Shown in pieces: positions 52,073 through 60,334 of a DNA stretch of 64,000 nt. The notes below the pieces were generated by a model. It did no database searches. It saw only the letters and a program-made list of their open reading frames with translations, and was not told the DNA's origin. The stretch lies in contig CAZMNY010000046.1 in the NCBI GenBank assembly GCA_964567745.1, forward strand, positions 1 through 64,000, given 5' to 3'. The stretch comes from CAZMNY01 sp964567745 (lineage in GTDB: Bacteria; Planctomycetota; Planctomycetia; Pirellulales; Pirellulaceae). Each line of letters starts with the position of its first letter. Position 1 is the first letter of the stretch. The translations under genes were made by a program, and so were the position numbers.

Positions 52073-53290
52073 ATGAAGCCACTCCGCGCAATACTCGATC
52101 GACTGGAGCCGCTCTTCAAAGACGGCAAACTCAAGCGGATGTATCCGCTGTATGAGGCGGCCGATACGTTTTTTTTCACGCCGAGCTCGGTCACACGTGG
52201 CGGTTCTCACGTACGCGACGCGCTCGACCTCAAGCGCCTGATGGTGTTTGTCGTTATCGCCTTGACGCCGTGTATCTTGATGGCATTTTACAACACGGGT
52301 TATCAAGCCAACTTGGCGATTGAAGCCACGAGCGATGTCGGGCCGATCGACTCGTGGAGAAACGATGTGATGGAAACGCTCGGCCTGGACTATTCATCGA
52401 CGAATCCGATCAGTTGTTTCGTCCACGGAGGTCTGTTCTTCCTTCCCGTCTATATCGTTTGCATGGTCGTCGGCGGCTTTTGGGAGCTGCTTTTCAGCAT
52501 CGTTCGAAAACATGAGATCAACGAGGGGTTCTTCGTTACCGGAATGCTGTTCCCGCTTACTTTGCCTCCAACGATTCCGCTCTGGCAAGTCGCCGTGGGA
52601 ATCTCCTTCGGCGTTGTCATTGGCAAAGAGGTCTTTGGCGGAACCGGAAAGAACTTCCTCAATCCGGCGTTGACGGCCCGAGCCTTTTTGTACTTCGCCT
52701 ATCCGGTGCAGATCAGCGGCAATCGGGTTTGGACGGCTGCGGACGGGTTTTCCGGCGCGACGCCTTTGGGAGAGTTGGCTGCGGCCAAAATCGAACAAGG
52801 CATGTCGTCGGTAACGGTTGGCTGGTGGGACGCGTTTCTGGGCAACATGCAAGGTTCGATGGGAGAGACCTCTACCTTGGCGTGTCTGCTTGGCGCGGCT
52901 TTCCTGATCGCGACCGGCATTGGCTGTTGGCGAATCATGGTGGGCGTACTCGTCGGCGCCGCCGGTCTTTCGACACTGTTCTATGTCGTCGGAAGTGAAA
53001 GCAACGTGATGTTTGCGATGCCTCCGCACTACCATCTCGTGATGGGCGGCTTGGCGTTTGGCGCCGTGTTCATGGCGACCGACCCAGTCTCTGCGGCCAT
53101 GACGGAAACCGGCAAGTGGATCTACGGCGTCTTGATCGGCGCTTTGACAATACTCATCCGCGTTATCAACCCCGCGTTCCCGGAAGGAATCATGTTGGCG
53201 ATTCTTTTGGGCAACACCGTGGCGCCGTTGCTCGACTATTACGTCATTCAAGCCAACATCAAGAGAAGGAACGCTCGATATGTCGCGTGA
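52073..53290 (+). CDS. nqrB: Na+-NQR subunit B
   Basis: A 405-residue membrane protein of usual NqrB length with about ten helices. The covalent FMN attachment site is DGFSGATPLG, with Thr230 as acceptor. Other family segments: NEGFFVTGMLFPLTLPPTIP, GTGKNFLNPALTARAFLYFA, and GGLAFGAVFMATDPVSAAMT. The FMN is attached by ApbE, encoded at the end of this operon. Seven bases separate it from nqrA and it overlaps nqrC by 11 bases. Confidence 0.95.
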   Translation: MKPLRAILDRLEPLFKDGKLKRMYPLYEAADTFFFTPSSVTRGGSHVRDALDLKRLMVFVVIALTPCILMAFYNTGYQANLAIEATSDVGPIDSWRNDVMETLGLDYSSTNPISCFVHGGLFFLPVYIVCMVVGGFWELLFSIVRKHEINEGFFVTGMLFPLTLPPTIPLWQVAVGISFGVVIGKEVFGGTGKNFLNPALTARAFLYFAYPVQISGNRVWTAADGFSGATPLGELAAAKIEQGMSSVTVGWWDAFLGNMQGSMGETSTLACLLGAAFLIATGIGCWRIMVGVLVGAAGLSTLFYVVGSESNVMFAMPPHYHLVMGGLAFGAVFMATDPVSAAMTETGKWIYGVLIGALTILIRVINPAFPEGIMLAILLGNTVAPLLDYYVIQANIKRRNARYVA

Positions 53291-54071
53291 TAGCGTAGCG
53301 GGCACGTTCCTGGTCGCACTCGTGCTCTGCATTGTCTGTTCCGTCCTCGTCTCCACGGCGGCGGTCCAGCTGCGCCCGTTGCGGCTGGCCAACAAGGAGC
53401 GGTTTCAGAAGAAGAACATCCTCATCGCCGCGGACATGTACGACGCGAGCAAGCCGATTAACGACCTGTTCGCCAACATCGAATCGCAAGTGATTGATTT
53501 GGAGACAGGTCGAGTCGTCGCGGATGGAGTGCTCGACACCGAGCTTTTCGATCAGCGAGCGGCCGCCAAAGATCCAAACTTGAGCGAGGCGATTCCCTCC
53601 GACAAAGATATCGCCGGCATTAAGCGTCGCGAGAAATATGCAAGGGTCTATCTGGTCAGAGAGAACGGCGCCCTCAAGAAAGTAATCCTGCCGATTTACG
53701 GTAAAGGACTCTGGTCCACACTCTATGGGTTCGTCGCTCTACAGGACGATCTCGACACCATCGCGGGTCTGACGTTTTACGAGCACAAAGAGACGCCGGG
53801 CTTGGGCGGAGAAGTCGACAATCCTCGCTGGAAAGCGAAATGGGTCGGCAAACATCTGCGCGGCGCTTCGGGCGAGATTCAGATCGAAGTCGTCAAGGGG
53901 CAAGTGGTCGCCGGCTCGCCAAACGAGAACAGCCAAATCGACGGACTGAGCGGCGCGACGATCACCAGCCGAGGTGTCTCCAACTTGGTGAGGTATTGGA
54001 TGTCGGATGAGGCCTTCGGCCGTTACTTGAAACAGCTCGACACGAGCGCAACAGGGGGCACCGATGGCTAA
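53280..54071 (+). CDS. nqrC: Na+-NQR subunit C
   Basis: A 263-residue protein with one N-terminal membrane helix (about 7-30) and a periplasmic FMN domain. The flavinylation motif DGLSGATITSRGV places the acceptor at Thr227. Conserved segments GKGLWSTLYGFVALQDDLDT, FYEHKETPGLGGEVDNPRW are present. It overlaps nqrB and nqrD, so translation is coupled. Confidence 0.95.
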   Translation: MSRDSVAGTFLVALVLCIVCSVLVSTAAVQLRPLRLANKERFQKKNILIAADMYDASKPINDLFANIESQVIDLETGRVVADGVLDTELFDQRAAAKDPNLSEAIPSDKDIAGIKRREKYARVYLVRENGALKKVILPIYGKGLWSTLYGFVALQDDLDTIAGLTFYEHKETPGLGGEVDNPRWKAKWVGKHLRGASGEIQIEVVKGQVVAGSPNENSQIDGLSGATITSRGVSNLVRYWMSDEAFGRYLKQLDTSATGGTDG

Positions 54072-54693
54072 GCAATCAGCCAAGGATATCGTCCTCGATC
54101 CGCTCTTCAATAAGAATCCAATCGCACTGAGCGTGCTCGGCATCTGCAGCGCGTTGGCGGTGACGACGAAATTGGAAACGTCGATCGTCATGTGCCTGGC
54201 GGTGACGGCTGTCTTGATCTGCTCGAACGCCCTGGTAAGCCTGATCCGTGCGTTCATCCCCGGCAGCATTCGAATGATCGTGCAAATGACGATCATCGCT
54301 TCGCTGGTCATCGTGGTCGATCAAGTTTTGCAGGCGTTCGCCTACGAAGTCAGCACAACGCTCTCCGTCTTCGTTGGGCTGATCATTACGAACTGCATCG
54401 TGATGGGTCGCGCCGAAGCGTTTGCGATGCAGAATCCGGTCGGCGCGAGCATGCTCGACGGACTCGGCAACGGCTTGGGATACAGCGTCATTCTGCTGAT
54501 CGTTGGCTTTTTTCGCGAGCTGTTGGGATCGGGCAAGCTGCTCGGGTTTACTGTCCTCACGGTTCAATCCGAGGGGGGCTGGTATCTACCCAACGGCCTG
54601 ATGCTGCTCTCGCCGAGCGCTTTCTTCATCATCGGCTTCATCATCTGGGCGATCCGAACGTGGAAGCCTGAGCAAGTGGAGAAAGGAGCCTAA
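54064..54693 (+). CDS. nqrD: Na+-NQR subunit D
   Basis: A 209-residue, six-helix membrane protein. Family segments: DPLFNKNPIALSVLGICSAL, FVGLIITNCIVMGRAEAFAM with the conserved cysteine near the membrane [2Fe-2S] site, NPVGASMLDGLGNGLGYSV and GFFRELLGSGKLLG. Its ATG overlaps the nqrC stop by eight bases. Confidence 0.95.
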   Translation: MAKQSAKDIVLDPLFNKNPIALSVLGICSALAVTTKLETSIVMCLAVTAVLICSNALVSLIRAFIPGSIRMIVQMTIIASLVIVVDQVLQAFAYEVSTTLSVFVGLIITNCIVMGRAEAFAMQNPVGASMLDGLGNGLGYSVILLIVGFFRELLGSGKLLGFTVLTVQSEGGWYLPNGLMLLSPSAFFIIGFIIWAIRTWKPEQVEKGA

Positions 54694-54696
54694 CGG

Positions 54697-55305
54697 ATGG
54701 ACCACTATCTCGACATCTTGCTGAGCTCAATATTCGGCGAGAACTTGGCTTTGGGATTTTATTTGGGTATGTGCACGTTCCTCGCTTGCTCAGACCGAGT
54801 TAAGACGGCGACGGGACTCGGCATCGCCGTGATCGTGATCATGACGATTACGATTCCCGTCAACAATTTGATCTACGTCTACCTGCTTAAGCCGGGCGCC
54901 TTGGGTTGGGCTCATCCATCGTTAGCCGATGTCGACCTCACGTTTCTCGGATTGATCTGCTACATCGGCGTGATTGCGGCGATGGTGCAGATTTTAGAAA
55001 TGACTCTCAAGCGACATGTACCGCCACTGTACACCGCCCTTGGCGTGTTCCTCCCTCTGATCACTGTGAACTGCGCCATTCTCGGCGGATCGTTGTTCAT
55101 GGTGGAGCGAGAATACAACTTGCCGGAGAGTTGCGTTTACGGTCTCGGCGCCGGCATCGGTTGGGCGATCACGATTATGGCGCTGGCTGGCGTTCGCGAA
55201 AAGATGAAATACAGCGATGTCCCTGATGGACTCAAGGGCCTCGGGATTACGTTTATTGTGGTCGGCTTGATGGCACTCGCCTTTATGGCGTTCGGCGGCA
55301 TCTAG
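54697..55305 (+). CDS. nqrE: Na+-NQR subunit E
   Basis: A 202-residue six-helix protein, paralogous to NqrD. Conserved stretches: LSSIFGENLALGFYLGMCTF with the cluster-site cysteine (MCTFLACSDRVKTA), PLITVNCAILGGSLFMVERE and GLGAGIGWAITIMALAGVRE. Its SD, AAAGGAG (54682-54688), is eight bases before ATG 54697, one of the better sites in the operon. Confidence 0.95.
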   Translation: MDHYLDILLSSIFGENLALGFYLGMCTFLACSDRVKTATGLGIAVIVIMTITIPVNNLIYVYLLKPGALGWAHPSLADVDLTFLGLICYIGVIAAMVQILEMTLKRHVPPLYTALGVFLPLITVNCAILGGSLFMVEREYNLPESCVYGLGAGIGWAITIMALAGVREKMKYSDVPDGLKGLGITFIVVGLMALAFMAFGGI

Positions 55306-55370
55306 GCGTCTCGTCATGACTGCTGAAGTCTGGCCCGTTAACGACATTTGACTCGATCGATTGAACAATC

Positions 55371-56594
55371 ATGATTGAAATCACTGTTGGCGTCGTGATG
55401 TTTACGCTGGTGGTCTTGTTCCTGGTCGCCGTGATCCTGGCCGCCAAATGGAATCTCGAACCGTCTGGAAACGTCTCGATTCTGATCAACAATCAGAAGA
55501 CCGTTGAAACGCCGGCTGGCGGAAAGTTGTTGGGCGTTCTGGCCAATCAAGGCGTGTTCGTTCCATCGGCCTGCGGCGGCGGCGGCACGTGTGCTCAATG
55601 CGTCGTGAAGGTCACCGAAGGCGGAGGAGATATACTTCCAACCGAGACATCTCATATCAACCGTCGCGAGGCTCGCGAAGGATATCGGTTGTCGTGTCAG
55701 GTTTCGGTCGACGGCGATCTGGAAGTTGAAGTGCCAGCCGAAGCGTTCGAGACGAAGAAATGGAATTGCAAAGTCCGCTCGAATCACAATGTAGCGACCT
55801 TTATCAAGGAATTCGTGCTCGAATTGCCCGAGGGCGAACAAGTTGATTTCAAGCCGGGCGGATACATTCAAATTGAAGCGCCGCCGCACACGGTCGCCTA
55901 CAAAGATTTCGACATCGAAGAGGAGTACCACGAGGACTGGGACAAGTTCGACGTCTGGCGTTACGTCTCCAAGGTCGATGAGCCTGTTGTCCGCGCGTAT
56001 TCGATGGCGAACTATCCGGGCGAAGAGGGCATCATCATGCTCAACGTCCGCATCGCATCGCCGCCGCCTCGCGCGCCCGAAGGCACGCCGCCCGGCAAGA
56101 TGTCGTCCTACATTTTCGGCCACAAGCCGGGCGATGAAGTAACGATCTCAGGTCCGTATGGCGAGTTCTTTATCAAAGATACCGACGCCGAAATGGTCTA
56201 CATCGGCGGCGGCGCCGGCATGGCCCCCCTCAGAAGCCACATCTACGAACTGTTTAAGAATCGCAAGACCGATCGCAAAGTCTCCTACTGGTATGGCGGA
56301 CGAAGCGCTCGCGAGCTTTTCTATCTCGACGAGTTTGAAGCGATCGAGGCTGAATTCCCCAACTTTAAGCTGAACATCGCCTTGTCGGACGCTTTGCCGG
56401 AAGACAACTGGACCGGTTACGAGGGTTTCATCCATCAGGTGCTTCTCGACAACTACCTCAGCAATCATCCGGCGCCCGAAGATATCGAATATTACATTTG
56501 CGGCCCACCGATGATGAACGCGGCCGTGTTCGAGATGCTCGATGATCTTGGCGTCGAGAAAGAAAATATTGCCTTCGACGACTTCGGCGGCTAG
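55371..56594 (+). CDS. nqrF: Na+-NQR subunit F (NADH dehydrogenase subunit)
   Basis: A 407-residue protein. Membrane anchor about 5-25. The [2Fe-2S] ferredoxin domain has Cys68, Cys74, Cys77 and Cys109 (SACGGGGTCAQC; YRLSCQV). The FAD domain shows RAYSMANYP, and the NADH domain GGGAGMAPLRSHIYEL and EYYICGPPMMNAAVFEMLDD. It takes electrons from NADH into the complex. About 65 bases separate it from nqrE with no gene between. Confidence 0.95.
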   Translation: MIEITVGVVMFTLVVLFLVAVILAAKWNLEPSGNVSILINNQKTVETPAGGKLLGVLANQGVFVPSACGGGGTCAQCVVKVTEGGGDILPTETSHINRREAREGYRLSCQVSVDGDLEVEVPAEAFETKKWNCKVRSNHNVATFIKEFVLELPEGEQVDFKPGGYIQIEAPPHTVAYKDFDIEEEYHEDWDKFDVWRYVSKVDEPVVRAYSMANYPGEEGIIMLNVRIASPPPRAPEGTPPGKMSSYIFGHKPGDEVTISGPYGEFFIKDTDAEMVYIGGGAGMAPLRSHIYELFKNRKTDRKVSYWYGGRSARELFYLDEFEAIEAEFPNFKLNIALSDALPEDNWTGYEGFIHQVLLDNYLSNHPAPEDIEYYICGPPMMNAAVFEMLDDLGVEKENIAFDDFGG

Positions 56595-56690
56595 AAGCCC
56601 CAGCCGCTCGCCAGAGTGATTGTCGTTCAAAATCAATCGGTTTGGAGAGCGCCCTACCTTCTGGCGAACGAAGCTATCACAATCGTGCTG

Positions 56691-56695
56691 GGAGG
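56691..56695 (+). promoter_or_regulatory. Ribosome binding site of the apbE-nqrM gene
   Basis: GGAGG nine bases before ATG 56705. It decides for this start over the in-frame extension to 56642. Confidence 0.7.
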
Positions 56696-56704
56696 ATCGT
56701 ACCA

Positions 56705-58000
56705 ATGTGGCTCAAGCTCGGTTGCTTCGTGGCGGCGTTCGTTGTGAGTACAACGACACTCTGCGCCCAGCAACTCGCGGAAATCAGCGGCCGCACGATG
56801 GGCACGACGTACTCAGTCAAGTACTCAATCGACACTGATGCGATAGAGCAATCCGAACTGACGGCCGCAATTCAACAGCGACTTGCCGAGATCGACGAGC
56901 GGATGTCGACCTACCGCGCTGACTCGGAACTCTCACAGTTCAACGCCTGTCCGCCAGATCGATGGCATGAGGTTTCGCCTGAAACCCTCCAAGTCGCTCG
57001 GCTGGCCATCGAGATTAGCAAAGCGACCGATGGCGCGTTCGATCCGACCGTCATGCCGCTCGTCGAACTCTGGAACTTTGGACCTTCGAACCGCTCGGCC
57101 GAGTTTAGTCCGCCGAGCGACACGTTGATTGACGAAACACGGAAACTCGTCGGATACCAAAAACTGAAGACGCGAGACGAACCGGCGGCGTTGATGAAGA
57201 CGGTGGCCGGACTATCGCTTGACCTGTCGGCGATCGCCAAAGGATATGGAGTTGACGAAGTTGTTCGGGTGGTCGAGTCGTTTGGGGCAGCTCGAGTCAT
57301 GGTGGAGATTGGCGGCGAGGTACGAGTTGTGGACGGCAAGACGGATCAGGATCCGTGGCGAATTGGTATTGAAAAACCGCTTACGGGTCGGCGAGATTTG
57401 GAAACCGTCGCAGCGCTCCGCGATTCGTCGATGGCGACTTCCGGAAACTACCGCAACTTCTTCGAACACAATGGAGTTCGCTATTCGCACACAATCGACC
57501 CTCGCACCGGTTGGCCGACCCGCCGCCAACTCGGCTCGGTCAGCGTTGTCGCCGAATCGTGCGCGCGAGCAGACGCGCTAGCGACGGCAATCCTTGTGAT
57601 GGGCGCCGATGCGGGCGAAGCATGGGCGAATCGACACGGCGTCGACTCGCTCTTTCTCACCGACATTGAAGGCCAAATCGAACGGCGTCAAACCGGCTCG
57701 TTCCCCATTGCCTCCTCGGCGGGTTCAACAAACACAGAGGCGAAACCAGGGGCGAAAGCGGAGCGAAAGAGGTCGAGCAATTTCGTTCCGGTTGTGCTGA
57801 TCTCGTTTTTTGTTTTTGGACTCGCCTTGCTGGGCATGGCCATCGGCGTGATCATCGGCAATCGCCGCATTCAAGGCAGCTGCGGCGGGATTGCGGGGCT
57901 GAAAGACGGCGATGGGCGGACCGCTTGCGAATTGTGCCAAAACCCGTCGCCCGCATGCCAAGGCGAGAACTCACAAGCGACAGCGGACGAAAACGTTTAA
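56705..58000 (+). CDS. apbE: ApbE FAD:protein FMN transferase fused to an NqrM-like domain
   Basis: A 431-residue protein. Signal peptide about 1-21, then a complete ApbE: GRTMGTTYSVKYSID, FDPTVMPLVELWNFG, GLSLDLSAIAKGYGVDEVVR, RVMVEIGGEVRV, YSHTIDPRTGWP and the metal-binding region SVVAESCARADALATAILVM. Residues 340-358 form a hydrophilic linker. Then comes a transmembrane helix (about 360-386) and a four-cysteine tail: Cys393 in IQGSCGGI, Cys408 and Cys411 in ACELC, Cys418. That layout is the NqrM maturation factor (helix, GSCGG-L, C-x-x-C, C). ApbE flavinylates NqrB and NqrC; NqrM is needed for iron-cluster insertion. It is the last gene of the nqr operon. Confidence 0.85.
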   Translation: MWLKLGCFVAAFVVSTTTLCAQQLAEISGRTMGTTYSVKYSIDTDAIEQSELTAAIQQRLAEIDERMSTYRADSELSQFNACPPDRWHEVSPETLQVARLAIEISKATDGAFDPTVMPLVELWNFGPSNRSAEFSPPSDTLIDETRKLVGYQKLKTRDEPAALMKTVAGLSLDLSAIAKGYGVDEVVRVVESFGAARVMVEIGGEVRVVDGKTDQDPWRIGIEKPLTGRRDLETVAALRDSSMATSGNYRNFFEHNGVRYSHTIDPRTGWPTRRQLGSVSVVAESCARADALATAILVMGADAGEAWANRHGVDSLFLTDIEGQIERRQTGSFPIASSAGSTNTEAKPGAKAERKRSSNFVPVVLISFFVFGLALLGMAIGVIIGNRRIQGSCGGIAGLKDGDGRTACELCQNPSPACQGENSQATADENV

Positions 58001-58007
58001 CGCGGCT

Positions 58008-60104
58008 TCAAACCGTCACATCTTTATTGACGGTCTTGCCGAGGAAATCGAGTTCCATTGCGGTCAGCCGCAGCACGGGCTGCGCGCCCTTGAGCGTGAC
58101 GGCACCCTTGCTTCGCCGACGGATCGAAACGCCGACCGCCAAGCCTAGTCCAAATGAGAAATTTCCGCCCGCTGTATTGTTGCGAAACTCGCGGCGAAAC
58201 GATTGAGTCTGAACCGCCGAGCTATCCGTTACGAGCGAGAACGGCTGAGCGGCCAACTCGCGAACCGCGCTAATCTGCTTCCCTGCCGTTGTGAATTGCA
58301 GATAAACGAGGCGAAACTCAAAGTGCTTTTCGAAACCGGCGGCCACCGTGGAGGGGGTTTGAAAAACATAGTTGAGCTTCAAATCGTATGCGCCGGCAAA
58401 CGGACTTCGCACCTCTTGGGCGAGCAACAGCTTCTGGCCGTCGGAAATCGCGAGGCCGCCTTCGGTCGCTCCACCCTCGCCGAAACCGAATGATACGTGC
58501 TGAGGCAAAGCGAGTTTGCCAATGCGATGCGCTGGCACCACGCGGAGGCCCAAGCCAGGTTGAGACTTCATCAAGATAGGGGTCACCGAACGCCACCCTT
58601 TGGGCCGAGACGGCGACTTGGCGGCCTGTATCGGCTCGCGTGCCGTGAAATCATTTGAGGCCAGAATCCTCGACTCGTCGAACGGCGGCACTCGCGACAC
58701 ATCTCCTGTCGAGGCAACTCGCTGGTCGGTCGCCGGACGCTCACCGAGCAATTCGGTGAGCGGACGTTGTTTGGTCAATGACAACTCGCGACCGGTCGGA
58801 TCTTGAAAAACGCCGCGGTGATCGAGACCGACAAGATGGAAAAGCGTCGCCGTCAGATGACCGGGGTCGACGCGGTTCGATTTTGGAAAAGCTCCGCTTC
58901 GATCACTCGATCCGTAAACCTGCCCGCCTGCCACGCCTCCGCCTGCCATCGCAAAACTGAAGACTGAGCCCCAATGGTCTCGCCCCGCCTTGGCGTTGAT
59001 TTTTGGCGTCCGTCCGAATTCCCCAATCGCGACCACGAGAGTCTCATCCAGCATCCCTCGTTCGTCGAGATCTTCGACCAGCGCCGAAAAACCAACGTCG
59101 AACATCGGACACAAGACGTCTTCAACTCGGTCATGATTCTGCGCGTGGGTGTCCCAGAGCGGGTTATCGACCGCGTTGTCTCCCGGCTCGCGAGGCCAAT
59201 TGACATGCACCAGTCGGACGCCTGACTCAACCAAGCGTCGAGCGAGCAAGACGCACTGCCCCCATCGGTTCCGTCCATATCGATCGCGAGTCTTAGCCGG
59301 CTCGTCGTTGATCGCAAAAGCCTTCCTCGCGCGGCCCGACGTCAATAGTTCATACGCTTGTTGCTGATAATTGTTGAACAGATCGAGGGAGCGGCTCGAT
59401 TCGACGGTCCGCATGTTCTCCTCTAACTGGCCTAGCAACGATCGCCGTTGTTGAACGCGTCGCGCCGACATCCCCAGCGGCTCTAGCCCCTCAATGCGGT
59501 AATCCGCACGGGACGGATCGCCGATGAAGCGTTCAGGCGACCATCGCGACCCCATCGTTCCGCCAGTCTGACCAGCAGGCATCACGTTTTCGTTGAGTCG
59601 AATGACGTCGGGGATCATCACCGCGCTAAGCGCCGGCATGATTTCACTGGGGCGATAACGCTTGACGATCGATCCGAAATAGGGCCAGTCGGTCGTCTGA
59701 ATCGTTCTCGCGTTGGGACCTTGGTACTTGTATCCAGTCAGTACCCAATGGCCGCTCGACGAATGAATATGATCGTCCGTCGACATCGAACGCACGACCG
59801 CCAACTTGTCAGCGATCGCAGCCGTCCTCGGCAGCAACTCGCAGAACTGCATCCCCGGCACGTTGGTTTGGATCGGACTAAAAACGCCTCTCACTTCGGC
59901 GGGAGCATGCGGCTTCGGGTCAAACGTCTCGTGCTGAGGCGGGCCGCCGTTGAGATAGAGAAAGATGACGCTCTTCGCGCGGCCGAAACTGGTCAGCTGA
60001 TTTTTGGACGCGGCATCGTCGGCGCGAAGAAGATCCGTCAGGCCAAGGCCCGCAAGCGAAATCCCTCCGACTCGCATCAGCTCGCGCCGGTTTAGGCAAC
60101 TCAT
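58008..60104 (-). CDS. DUF1501 family secreted protein with extra C-terminal domain
   Basis: A 698-residue protein. The N-terminus is Tat-like (LNRRELMRVGGISLAGLGLT). Residues about 40-465 match DUF1501, a sulfatase/phosphatase-fold family expanded in planctomycetes: VIFLYLNGGPPQHETFDPKP, SMSTDDHIHSSSGHWVLTGY, VRLVHVNWPREPGDN, TLVVAIGEFGRTPKIN, GRDHWGSVFSFAMAGGGVAG. Typical members end near 450-480. About 230 further residues here, beta-rich (FAGAYDLKLNYVFQTPSTVA), are not recognised. Its end lies seven bases from the apbE-nqrM stop, on the opposite strand. Confidence 0.85.
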   Translation of the reverse strand: MSCLNRRELMRVGGISLAGLGLTDLLRADDAASKNQLTSFGRAKSVIFLYLNGGPPQHETFDPKPHAPAEVRGVFSPIQTNVPGMQFCELLPRTAAIADKLAVVRSMSTDDHIHSSSGHWVLTGYKYQGPNARTIQTTDWPYFGSIVKRYRPSEIMPALSAVMIPDVIRLNENVMPAGQTGGTMGSRWSPERFIGDPSRADYRIEGLEPLGMSARRVQQRRSLLGQLEENMRTVESSRSLDLFNNYQQQAYELLTSGRARKAFAINDEPAKTRDRYGRNRWGQCVLLARRLVESGVRLVHVNWPREPGDNAVDNPLWDTHAQNHDRVEDVLCPMFDVGFSALVEDLDERGMLDETLVVAIGEFGRTPKINAKAGRDHWGSVFSFAMAGGGVAGGQVYGSSDRSGAFPKSNRVDPGHLTATLFHLVGLDHRGVFQDPTGRELSLTKQRPLTELLGERPATDQRVASTGDVSRVPPFDESRILASNDFTAREPIQAAKSPSRPKGWRSVTPILMKSQPGLGLRVVPAHRIGKLALPQHVSFGFGEGGATEGGLAISDGQKLLLAQEVRSPFAGAYDLKLNYVFQTPSTVAAGFEKHFEFRLVYLQFTTAGKQISAVRELAAQPFSLVTDSSAVQTQSFRREFRNNTAGGNFSFGLGLAVGVSIRRRSKGAVTLKGAQPVLRLTAMELDFLGKTVNKDVTV

Positions 60105-60334
60105 TACCGACCGTCTCCGTGAACGCTATCGGAAGCCAAAGATGAGACACGGTCAACATACCGATCTCGCCCCAAAGGGCGTGCTCGTTCGTTAATGCAA
60201 TAGGTTACCATGATTGTCGCGAAACCACACGGATTTTCGCAACGGTGAAAGATAACACACGCGCCAGTGTCGGCGAGAAGTTGCAAGACTTTCGCGAAGC
60301 GAATGGCGAAGAGACAACCGGTCGGAGTTGATCT

